Shown here piece by piece: positions 1 to 5,996 of a stretch of DNA of 14,262 nucleotides (its first letter is position 1; the number at the start of each line of letters is the position of its first letter). Both the position numbers and the translations under genes were made by a program. The notes below the pieces were generated by a model. That model saw nothing but the letters and a program-made list of their open reading frames with translations, did no database searches and was not told the origin of the DNA. Origin of the DNA: an uncultured Ruminococcus sp. (GTDB taxonomy: Bacteria > Bacillota > Clostridia > Oscillospirales > Acutalibacteraceae); the NCBI GenBank assembly GCA_902767175.1, contig CACXGH010000179.1, forward strand, positions 1 to 14,262, in the 5' to 3' direction.

Positions 1-82
1 GGAGCTAAAGCTCCCCGACGTCTGTTGACGGCGTCGCTCGCTCCAATCAAGCGAGCTTGTTGGAGCTTTGCTCCTTGTTTAA
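1..82. repeat. Left copy of an 82-bp four-hairpin inverted repeat
   Basis: The first 82 bases are exactly the reverse complement of the last 82 bases of the window; the match stops at base 83. The unit folds as four hairpins in a row: GGAGC/GCTCC with a TAAA loop (1-14), GACGTC/GGCGTC with one G-T pair (17-35), GCTCGCT/AGCGAGC with a 7-base loop (36-56) and GGAGC/GCTCC with a TTT loop (62-74). The two outer hairpins are near copies of each other, so the unit is framed by the same small palindrome. It has no coding capacity. It looks like a dispersed intergenic (REP/BIME-like) element; that it recurs elsewhere in the genome is inferred, since only two copies are visible here. Confidence 0.9.
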
Positions 83-104
83 AAGAGACAGTGAGGTGAG
101 AAAA

Positions 105-1805
105 ATGCTTAAAGGTACGGGAGTATCGGCAGGAATAGGCATAGGCAGGGCGCTGCTTATTGAGGAGCATTCTCTTGAATATACGCCTGTTACAATTACA
201 GAGCCTCAGGCAGAGAAGGAGAGATTTAACGAAGCGGTAAAGAGCTTCTGTGAAAATACAAGAAGGCAGGCTGAGGCGCTGAGGGCATCTGTGGGTGAAA
301 AGGAAGCCGGGATAATGCTCGGACATATCAGCATTATTGAAGACCCGTTCCTGACGGGAGAGGTAGGAAAGCTTATAGACGGAGGACAGTGCGCTGAGGC
401 GGCTCTTGAACAGATATGCGATATGTTTATTTCTATATTCTCGGCTGCCGGGGACGACCTGACAAGGCAGAGAGCTGCCGATGTCAGAGACGTCAGGACA
501 GGGGTGCTGAGAGCGCTGCTGGGCATATCTGAGGTAAATATATCCGATGTTCCGAAGGACAGCATAATTGTGGTAAGGGAGCTTACACCTTCTATGGCAG
601 CCGGAATAAACAAGGAAAACGTTGCAGGCATTATAGCCGGAACAGGCAGCACGACATCACACAGTGCAATTCTTGCGAGAGTTCTTGAAATACCTGCCGT
701 TATGAGTGTTGACGATGCATTTATGTCGATAAGGGGCGGAGATACCGTAATATGTGACGGAACGGCAGGAACGGTAATTGTTTCTCCCGTTGAGGAGGAG
801 CTTAAAGAATACATTGACAAGAGAGACTGTTTTGTAAAAGAAAAAGCCGAGCTTGAAAATTACAGAGGAAAGCCTACCGTATCGGCTGACGGTACAAGAT
901 ATGAGCTTGTATGCAATATAGGAAAGCCTGACGATGCGGCTAAGGCGGTTGAAAATGACGGCGAGGGAGTAGGCTTGTTCAGAACGGAATACCTGTTTAT
1001 GGATAAGACATCTGTTCCGACCGAGGAGGAGCAGTTCGATGCATATAAAAAGGCTGCTCTTATACTGAAGGATAAGCCGCTTATTATCAGAACCCTCGAT
1101 ATCGGAGGGGATAAGGAGATACCGTATCTCGGACTTGAGAAAGAGGACAATCCCTTTATGGGTTTCAGGGCTATAAGATACTGCCTTAAATACACTGCCC
1201 TGTTCAGGAGTCAGTTAAGGGCTATAATCCGTGCAAGCGCTTTCGGAAATGTCAGCATTATGTTCCCTCTGATAACCTGTGTTGAGGAGCTGAGGGCAGG
1301 GAAAATGCTTGTTGAGGAGATAAAGGACGAGCTTCGTGAGCAAAAGACGGCCTTTGACGAAAACATTAAGGTCGGCATAATGATAGAGACTGCGGCTGCT
1401 GCGGTCATTGCCGATATACTTGCGAAGGAATCGGACTTTTTCAGCATAGGCACAAATGACCTCACAGGCTATACAATGGCTTGTGACAGAGGAAACGGCA
1501 GTGTTGCATATCTGTATTCGGTTTTGCAGCCGAGTGTTCTCAGAATGATAAAGAGAACTATAGAATGTGCTGCTGCGGAGGGTATTCCTGTCGGTATGTG
1601 CGGTGAAGCGGCGGCGGATCCGCTTATGACACCGCTGCTTATATCCTTCGGACTTAACGAATTCAGCGTAGCGGCTCCGTCTGTACTCAGACTGAGAAAG
1701 AATATCTCGGCATGGACAAAGGAAAAAGCCGATGCTGCGGCGGCAAAGGCTATGAGCCTGAATACACAGGCTGAAATAAGAGCTTATCTGAGCAGCGTGA
1801 TCTGA
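105..1805 (+). CDS. ptsI: Phosphoenolpyruvate-protein phosphotransferase (PTS enzyme I)
   Basis: A 566-residue cytoplasmic enzyme that takes phosphate from PEP and passes it to HPr, the first step of PTS sugar uptake. The swivelling domain holds the phosphorylated histidine in TTSHSAILAR (His186, E. coli His189). The C-terminal TIM barrel holds LFRTEYLF (Arg293), RTLDIGGDKE (Arg329), IGTNDLTGYT (Asn451, Asp452) and GMCGE (Cys499), all at the positions expected for enzyme I. Length is normal (E. coli 575). One small departure is TNDLTG where most enzymes have TNDLTQ, and the segment after DRGN (YSVLQPSV) differs from the usual YDPFHPAV. The ATG at 105 is chosen because GAGGTGAG lies just upstream and the protein then begins like other enzymes I; an in-frame TTG at 57 lies inside the repeat. 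No ptsH is adjacent. The promoter must lie in or beyond the left repeat. Confidence 0.95.
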   Translation: MLKGTGVSAGIGIGRALLIEEHSLEYTPVTITEPQAEKERFNEAVKSFCENTRRQAEALRASVGEKEAGIMLGHISIIEDPFLTGEVGKLIDGGQCAEAALEQICDMFISIFSAAGDDLTRQRAADVRDVRTGVLRALLGISEVNISDVPKDSIIVVRELTPSMAAGINKENVAGIIAGTGSTTSHSAILARVLEIPAVMSVDDAFMSIRGGDTVICDGTAGTVIVSPVEEELKEYIDKRDCFVKEKAELENYRGKPTVSADGTRYELVCNIGKPDDAAKAVENDGEGVGLFRTEYLFMDKTSVPTEEEQFDAYKKAALILKDKPLIIRTLDIGGDKEIPYLGLEKEDNPFMGFRAIRYCLKYTALFRSQLRAIIRASAFGNVSIMFPLITCVEELRAGKMLVEEIKDELREQKTAFDENIKVGIMIETAAAAVIADILAKESDFFSIGTNDLTGYTMACDRGNGSVAYLYSVLQPSVLRMIKRTIECAAAEGIPVGMCGEAAADPLMTPLLISFGLNEFSVAAPSVLRLRKNISAWTKEKADAAAAKAMSLNTQAEIRAYLSSVI

Positions 1806-1839
1806 TATTGTTTCCGTTTATATTAAAGACAAACAGTTT

Positions 1840-1869
1840 GAAAATAATATGAAAATAATATGAAAATAT
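1840..1869 (+). repeat. Short A/T-rich direct repeats before the ptsI terminator
   Basis: The 11-base unit GAAAATAATAT occurs at 1840-1850 and 1851-1861, followed by a partial third copy GAAAATAT at 1862-1869. It abuts the terminator stem. Read on the minus strand it supplies a T-rich tract, so it may let the hairpin terminate transcription from either side. Probably slippage-generated. Confidence 0.75.
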
Positions 1870-1909
1870 CCCCGTTTGCTGTCTTTTCGACAGAACGGGG
1901 ATTATTTTT
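1870..1909 (+). terminator. Intrinsic terminator of ptsI
   Basis: The outer stem CCCCGTT/AACGGGG (1870-1876 with 1894-1900) continues after a two-base bulge into CTGTC/GACAG (1879-1883 with 1889-1893), with loop TTTTC. ATTATTTTT follows at 1901-1909. This is a classical Rho-independent terminator 65 bases past the ptsI stop. It separates ptsI from the iron operon. Confidence 0.93.
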
Positions 1910-1914
1910 CGGTA

Positions 1915-1938
1915 TTTGGTTAGATAATTCTAACTAAA
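1915..1938. promoter_or_regulatory. 24-bp palindromic operator candidate upstream of the iron operon
   Basis: Arms TTTGGTTAGA (1915-1924) and TCTAACTAAA (1929-1938) are inverted copies with one mismatch, around a central TAAT. The site sits just upstream of the -35 box at 1953. Its right half-site CTAACTAAA recurs in the second palindrome at 1998-2017. TTAG...CTAA palindromes resemble operators of metal-sensing DtxR/IdeR/MntR-family repressors, which fits the iron-uptake genes downstream. The spacing does not match the classical 19-bp DtxR box, so the regulator is not settled. Confidence 0.65.
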
Positions 1939-1952
1939 TTTAAGCAAATCTA

Positions 1953-1981
1953 TTGACAACAAAAATAATTCATGCTAAAAT
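1953..1981 (+). promoter_or_regulatory. Promoter of the iron-uptake operon
   Basis: A perfect -35 TTGACA (1953-1958), a 17-base spacer and -10 TAAAAT (1976-1981), preceded by TGC as in an extended -10. Transcription should start near 1988, giving a 5' leader of about 240 bases before the FTR1 start. The promoter lies between two palindromes, one upstream of the -35 box and one covering roughly +11 to +30, so a repressor bound there could block it. Confidence 0.8.
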
Positions 1982-1997
1982 CATTATCGGTTTAAGG

Positions 1998-2017
1998 AGA
2001 CTAACTAAAATTAGTCT
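1998..2017. promoter_or_regulatory. Second palindromic operator candidate, just past the start site
   Basis: Perfect 7-base arms AGACTAA (1998-2004) and TTAGTCT (2011-2017) surround CTAAAA. It contains CTAACTAAA, the same half-site as the palindrome at 1915-1938. Its position just downstream of the predicted start site suits a repressor site. It could also form a short hairpin at the 5' end of the mRNA. Confidence 0.6.
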
Positions 2018-2042
2018 TGCATAACTATAATTATATATATCT

Positions 2043-2096
2043 AACAATACAGAGGCAAACACAGACAAAGGCTTTTCTGGAACAGGCTGTATTGTT
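2043..2096 (+). promoter_or_regulatory. Stem-loop in the long 5' leader of the iron operon
   Basis: AACAATACAG (2043-2052) pairs perfectly with CTGTATTGTT (2087-2096), enclosing 34 bases that can form a smaller CAGA/TCTG helix. No T-run follows, so it is not an intrinsic terminator. It lies about 130 bases before the FTR1 start codon, inside the predicted leader. I do not recognise it as a known riboswitch class. It may be a cis-acting RNA or simply a stable leader fold. Confidence 0.45.
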
Positions 2097-2203
2097 TGAA
2101 AAGTATATCTTTAGTTATGTTTATATGTTTTACTTCAATGAACCGTAATTACAGTAAAGCCGGTTTTGGGGGATAACACTTTGTTGTTAAATAAAGGGCA
2201 GTC

Positions 2204-2220
2204 TCCGGCGATCCGGAAAG
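2204..2220 (+). promoter_or_regulatory. GC-rich hairpin overlapping the FTR1 ribosome binding site
   Basis: TCCGG (2204-2208) pairs with CCGGA (2213-2217) across a CGAT tetraloop. The FTR1 Shine-Dalgarno sequence GGAAAG (2215-2220) is partly inside the stem. An upstream GCCGG at 2159-2163 could instead pair with CCGGC at 2205-2209 and release the site. This permits translational control, but the stem is only 5 bp and regulation is inferred. Confidence 0.4.
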
Positions 2221-2228
2221 ATATTTCA

Positions 2229-3704
2229 ATGAAACAGAGGTGTAAGGCATTGACAAGGCTGAGAAAAAGGCCGCTTGCGGTATTGCTTGTATTTATGCTT
2301 GTAATGATGACGGGAATGTTTTCATCGTCGGTTTTTGCAGCCGACGACGGGCAGAAAAACACCTACTACATGACGTACAAGAAATATGCGGCGGCTGTTA
2401 ATCCTGACGGAACAAAGCAGATAACATATAACGATGTTACCGATCAGATCTCAAATCTTCTTGAGGAAGGAATGAGAAGATACGAGGCAGGAACAAAGCG
2501 TGACGGTGATGACGGATATTATAAGCCGTTCAGCAACGCTTACGGCTTCTGGTATGAGACCTCGGGCTTTGAAAAGACCGTAATGGGATATATCTCGGGA
2601 GCAAGAGTTACCGAGGTGGAGCTGCAGTTCTCAACGATGAGAAAAGCAGTGAGCAACAGCGAAAGCACGGAAAATGTCAGAAAAGAAGTGGATACACTTG
2701 TTTCCATGCTGAGAGAGGATGCAAACAAGCTTGATGACCTTTTCGGATATAATTCGGAGGGCGGAGGCGGTACGGGAGGACTTGCCTGGGCAACCTTCGG
2801 CGCTGTATTCAGCATTATTCTCCGTGAGGGACTTGAAGCTATACTTATAGTCGGCGCTATGGTCGCTTACCTTGTAAAGACAAAGAACAAAAAGGGAACG
2901 ATATATGTTTATGCAGGCTCCGTGCTTGCAATAATAGCGAGCGTTATCCTTGCGTTTATCCTTTATTCGTTTACAAGCAATACGAGCAACTCCATTCCGC
3001 AGGAGATAGTTGAAGGTGTTACCGCACTGCTTGCTGTGGCGGTTCTGATCTATGTATCCAATTGGATGATATCAAAGGCGGAGTCGGACAGCTGGACCAA
3101 GTATCTTTCCGATAAGGTATCTGCTTCGGCAGAAAAAGGAAAAATGCTCGCTTTGGGCTTTACGGCATTTCTTGCGGTATTCCGTGAGGGTGCTGAGGTG
3201 ATACTCTTCTGTCAGCAGTATTTCTCAAGAGCCGGTATGATGGAAAACGGTTTCCTTGCGGTATTCGGAGGAATTATCGGAGGTCTTGCGGCAGTTGCGC
3301 TGGTATTCATACTTATCCGTGTATTCGGAGTAAAGATACCGCTTAAGCCCTTCTTCCTTGCAACAAGCATACTAATGTCGATAATGGCGATAGCCTTCCT
3401 TGGCGCAGGTATGTGGGAGCTGTTTATGGACGGCGGTCTTGCAGACAGCATAGGCGGCTGGGTACAGGAGATAGCGGTAACTATTCCGTGGCTGTCATGG
3501 ATGTCAGGAAACGATACGCTTGCATTCTTCGGTATCTATCCGACAGTTATAACACTTGTTCCGCAGCTCATACTGCTGGTTATAACGATAGTTACGTTTA
3601 TAATTGCCATGAAAAGGAATAAGAAAAAAGCGGGCGCTTCACCTGCGGCGGAAAGCACAGGTGAGGAAGGAAGCGAGCCTGACCATGAGGAAAAGGCTGA
3701 ATGA
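2229..3704 (+). CDS. FTR1-family iron permease
   Basis: A 491-residue membrane permease of the FTR1/EfeU/FetM family that moves iron across the cytoplasmic membrane. A signal peptide (residues 1-37, ending SSVFA) is followed by an external helical domain (about 38-180), a glycine linker and about seven membrane helices. Both diagnostic motifs are present, REGLE (199-203) and REGAE (319-323), whose glutamates carry iron in this family. The tail (461-491) is charged and probably cytoplasmic. ATG at 2229 is chosen because GGAAAG lies 8 bases upstream and it gives a clean signal peptide; a TTG at 2166 would add 21 residues without a good binding site. First gene of the operon, followed by its usual partner P19. 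Iron import is well supported by family and context. Confidence 0.92.
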   Translation: MKQRCKALTRLRKRPLAVLLVFMLVMMTGMFSSSVFAADDGQKNTYYMTYKKYAAAVNPDGTKQITYNDVTDQISNLLEEGMRRYEAGTKRDGDDGYYKPFSNAYGFWYETSGFEKTVMGYISGARVTEVELQFSTMRKAVSNSESTENVRKEVDTLVSMLREDANKLDDLFGYNSEGGGGTGGLAWATFGAVFSIILREGLEAILIVGAMVAYLVKTKNKKGTIYVYAGSVLAIIASVILAFILYSFTSNTSNSIPQEIVEGVTALLAVAVLIYVSNWMISKAESDSWTKYLSDKVSASAEKGKMLALGFTAFLAVFREGAEVILFCQQYFSRAGMMENGFLAVFGGIIGGLAAVALVFILIRVFGVKIPLKPFFLATSILMSIMAIAFLGAGMWELFMDGGLADSIGGWVQEIAVTIPWLSWMSGNDTLAFFGIYPTVITLVPQLILLVITIVTFIIAMKRNKKKAGASPAAESTGEEGSEPDHEEKAE

Positions 3705-3716
3705 CGGTGCAGTAAT

Positions 3717-3741
3717 CTGATCCTGTCCCGTATGAGATCAG
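3717..3741 (+). promoter_or_regulatory. Intercistronic hairpin between FTR1 and P19 genes
   Basis: CTGATC (3717-3722) pairs with GATCAG (3736-3741) around a 13-base loop, followed by TTTATTTG. The stem is short and the T-run interrupted, so it is at most a weak terminator; mRNA processing or 3'-end protection is as likely. The P19 ribosome binding site AGGAGG follows about 30 bases later. Confidence 0.4.
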
Positions 3742-3783
3742 TTTATTTGACAAAAAATACAAATCTTTCAGGAGGAAATCAAC

Positions 3784-4437
3784 ATGAAAAAGTTTGCTAA
3801 GATTATAGCTGCCGCTCTTTGCGCAGCAATGCTCACTGTCGGTATGGCAGCGTGCAATAACAACAACTCCAAGAGCGAGGAATCATCAAAGAAGGCTGAC
3901 GATACACAGTCATCTGCTGCCGCTGCTGATGATAAGAGCGAGGCAGAAGAAGATGACGGCGGCGAGGATCTCGGCTTTACAGAGGTTCCGATCTTCGAGG
4001 ACGAGGAAAAGGAATTCCTCAACATGAGCGCTGTTTACTTCCAGCCCGTTGACATGACAGGCGGCTATAAGGCTGAGGACTATGACTGTCACCTTGAGCT
4101 TGACGTAAAGGCTCTCAAGAATGAGCTGGGTTATCCCACAGGTTCATGGGTACCTTATCTCACAGTTAACTACGAAGTAACAAAGAACGACACCAAGAAG
4201 AAGGTAAGCGAAGGTACATTCATGCCGATGGCTGCTTCTGACGGTCCTCACTACGGCGCTAACATAAAGATGGACGGCGACGGTCTCTACACTGTAACAT
4301 TTACAGTCAAGTTCCCGGATCAGAGCACATATCTTATCCACACAGATGAGACAGGTCCTAAGGATCATGCATTCCCGAACGCTATTGTTTATACCTATGA
4401 TCAGTGGCAGTTCACAAGCGGTGCCTGGGCTGAATAA
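3784..4437 (+). CDS. P19-like iron-binding lipoprotein
   Basis: A 217-residue exported protein of the P19/Tp34/FetP family (Pfam Fe2+ transport protein, PF10634), the metal-binding partner of FTR1 permeases. The N-terminus is a lipoprotein signal ending in MAAC (Cys24), so it is probably membrane-anchored on the outer face rather than free as in Gram-negatives. Residues 25-62 are a Ser/Ala/Asp/Glu-rich linker. The folded domain has the family metal ligands: His103 and Glu105 (CHLELDV), Met149 and His156 (MPMAASDGPHYG) and His186 (LIHTDETG), matching the copper/iron site of C. jejuni P19. AGGAGG precedes the ATG by 6 bases. Lysine codons are almost all AAG, unlike neighbouring genes, suggesting high expression. 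Flanking hairpins support separate control of its level. Confidence 0.93.
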   Translation: MKKFAKIIAAALCAAMLTVGMAACNNNNSKSEESSKKADDTQSSAAAADDKSEAEEDDGGEDLGFTEVPIFEDEEKEFLNMSAVYFQPVDMTGGYKAEDYDCHLELDVKALKNELGYPTGSWVPYLTVNYEVTKNDTKKKVSEGTFMPMAASDGPHYGANIKMDGDGLYTVTFTVKFPDQSTYLIHTDETGPKDHAFPNAIVYTYDQWQFTSGAWAE

Positions 4438-4445
4438 TATAGCTT

Positions 4446-4506
4446 ATACTAATATCAGATAGAAGGGGCGCTGAAGCTTGTCGTCAGGTCTATTTGATAT
4501 TAGTAT
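4446..4506 (+). promoter_or_regulatory. 16-bp intercistronic stem-loop after the P19 gene
   Basis: Bases 4446-4461 pair without a gap with 4491-4506 (16 pairs, one G-T), closing a 29-base loop. It begins 8 bases past the P19 stop codon. The stem is A/T-rich and is not followed by a T-run, so a transcript-stabilising or processing role is more likely than termination. Confidence 0.65.
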
Positions 4507-4553
4507 TAAAATAACCGGTTCGCAGAAGGGATATTACGGGAGTCCGCTGCAAA

Positions 4554-4593
4554 AACTCCGAGCTGAGAACAGCACTATTCTTGGCTCGGAGTT
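4554..4593 (+). promoter_or_regulatory. Second stem-loop before the DUF2318 gene (possible attenuator)
   Basis: AACTCCGAGC (4554-4563) pairs with GCTCGGAGTT (4584-4593). Inside, after a symmetrical TG/TG internal loop, AGAA pairs with TTCT around an 8-base loop. The downstream sequence ATCGGCTTGTTTT is only partly T-rich, so it could act as a leaky terminator that lowers expression of the genes after P19. With the stem at 4446-4506 it fills most of the 211-base gap 4438-4648, which otherwise holds nothing I recognise. Confidence 0.6.
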
Positions 4594-4648
4594 ATCGGCT
4601 TGTTTTCGTATAAAGAGAACCTCCAAAGAATTTTTAAAGGGTGAGACC

Positions 4649-5959
4649 ATGCTGACTTATCTTATCAATACTACAGAGGATATGCTTGCCGCGGCAATAT
4701 TGATAGGTCTGATAATCGGAACTGTTGATACAATGCTGTCCGGCAGAGCTAAGCTGTTCGGAAGGCTCGGAACAGCGGCAGGCATTATTGCCGCAGGAAT
4801 CAGGGCATATATAACAAACACACGCAGAATAGAAGGCGGCTGGAAGGTAGGCGCATACGGCTACGGAATAACGCTGGGGCTTTTTGTTCTGTCGGTAATA
4901 GCTGTCGCAGCTTTTTCATGGGTCATTTTCAGCAGAAAGCAAAGACCTAAGCTCAGGACGGCGGCAGACATTGTCATATCGGTATCGCTGAGCCTTCTTA
5001 TCGCAGGTTATCTTTACTGTATGCTGCCTAATATTTTTGTATACCCGTTCAAATTCGATACGGGAGGAAACGGCATTCTTTCAACGAATTATCTTTTCCG
5101 TCTCGGAGGATATCTGCTTGGCATACTGCTTTGTCTGCTTTCGGGATATACGGCTCATAAGCTTTGTGTGCTTGCGGAGAAAAAGGGCTTTGTGAAGCTT
5201 TCGTTTGCCGCAATGTGTCTGGGAAACTGTCTGTATTCGGTATTTGTCTTTACAAAGCTTATGCTTGTGCTGACTCCGAGAAAGATCATAAACAGCCCGG
5301 AGCTTTTTAAATTTGCGGCTGAAAGCAATAATAATGCACATTGGTATACATACGGTCTTTTTATTATCGCTTTAGTGCCGGGAATTGTTCTTTTCACCGC
5401 AAGCTTTATCAAAAAAGAGCCTGCTGCCAATAATGCTCAGAGAAGAAAGCAGCGCTTTTTATGGCGCAGCGCAAGAAGGCATTCTGTGGTGCTTGTTTTG
5501 TGCTTTGCTGCAGGAATACTTTGTTCGACCCTGTTTGTGGAGATGAACAAGGAGGTTATCCGTGAAGCGCCTGTGGAAGAGCCTGTTATAGAAAAGGACA
5601 GCAGCGGAAAGGACAGTGTGCTGTCTGTGCCGCTGGAGCTTGTTGAGGACGGGCACCTGCACCGTTTCGGCTATAAGGTCGAAGGCGGAAGCATGGTAAG
5701 ATTCATTGTTGTATTGAAGCAGGAGAACACCAAAAACTACGGTGTCGGACTTGATGCCTGCGAGATATGCGGAGAAGCAGGCTATTATGAAAATAATGCC
5801 GGTCAGATAGTCTGCAAGAAATGCAACGTAATAATGAACAGAACGACTATAGGCATGAAGGGCGGCTGCAATCCGATTATCATTGACTATGATATTGACG
5901 AAAACCGGATAACGGTGCCTGTTGAGGAAATGGTGAAAAATGCGTCTCATTTTAAATAA
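4649..5959 (+). CDS. DUF2318-type membrane protein of the FTR1/P19 iron system
   Basis: A 436-residue protein with about eight hydrophobic helices (roughly 12-27, 41-53, 71-94, 105-126, 150-170, 184-208, 234-253, 279-297) and then an external domain. That domain contains HLH (His336, His338), CEIC (371-374), CKKC (389-392) and a further Cys407. This layout matches DUF2318 proteins such as Cj1660, third gene of the C. jejuni p19 locus. The cysteine/histidine cluster suggests metal binding, perhaps iron or an Fe-S-like centre, with a role in moving iron or electrons outside the membrane; the biochemical function is not established. ATG at 4649 is preceded by AAAGGGTGAG. A TTG at 4478 would run through two hairpins and add a non-hydrophobic leader, so it is rejected. 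Same operon as its neighbours. Confidence 0.85.
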   Translation: MLTYLINTTEDMLAAAILIGLIIGTVDTMLSGRAKLFGRLGTAAGIIAAGIRAYITNTRRIEGGWKVGAYGYGITLGLFVLSVIAVAAFSWVIFSRKQRPKLRTAADIVISVSLSLLIAGYLYCMLPNIFVYPFKFDTGGNGILSTNYLFRLGGYLLGILLCLLSGYTAHKLCVLAEKKGFVKLSFAAMCLGNCLYSVFVFTKLMLVLTPRKIINSPELFKFAAESNNNAHWYTYGLFIIALVPGIVLFTASFIKKEPAANNAQRRKQRFLWRSARRHSVVLVLCFAAGILCSTLFVEMNKEVIREAPVEEPVIEKDSSGKDSVLSVPLELVEDGHLHRFGYKVEGGSMVRFIVVLKQENTKNYGVGLDACEICGEAGYYENNAGQIVCKKCNVIMNRTTIGMKGGCNPIIIDYDIDENRITVPVEEMVKNASHFK

Positions 5960-5996
5960 CAGAGTTCACCTGCAGGTGTTGCGGAGGTAGTAAAAG

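Noticed and set aside
57..83. Promoter for ptsI within the left repeat (TTGTTG and TTTAAA)
   Set aside because: The spacer is only 15 bases, both boxes are weak and they overlap hairpin arms, so the match is not convincing.
1840..1869. CRISPR-like or iteron-like array
   Set aside because: Only two and a half tandem copies of an 11-base A/T-rich unit without spacers; no replication or CRISPR genes nearby.
2043..2096. Known riboswitch (for example the NiCo/czcD class) in the iron-operon leader
   Set aside because: The enclosed sequence does not show the conserved junction motifs I know for that class; only a generic stem-loop can be supported.
3747..3783. Internal promoter for the P19 gene (TTGACA at 3747)
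   Set aside because: There is no acceptable -10 box at 16-18 bases; that position is the ribosome binding site.
4478..4648. Upstream TTG extension of the DUF2318 gene
   Set aside because: The extra 57 residues translate through two strong hairpins, lack a good ribosome binding site and precede the natural start of the first membrane helix at the ATG at 4649.
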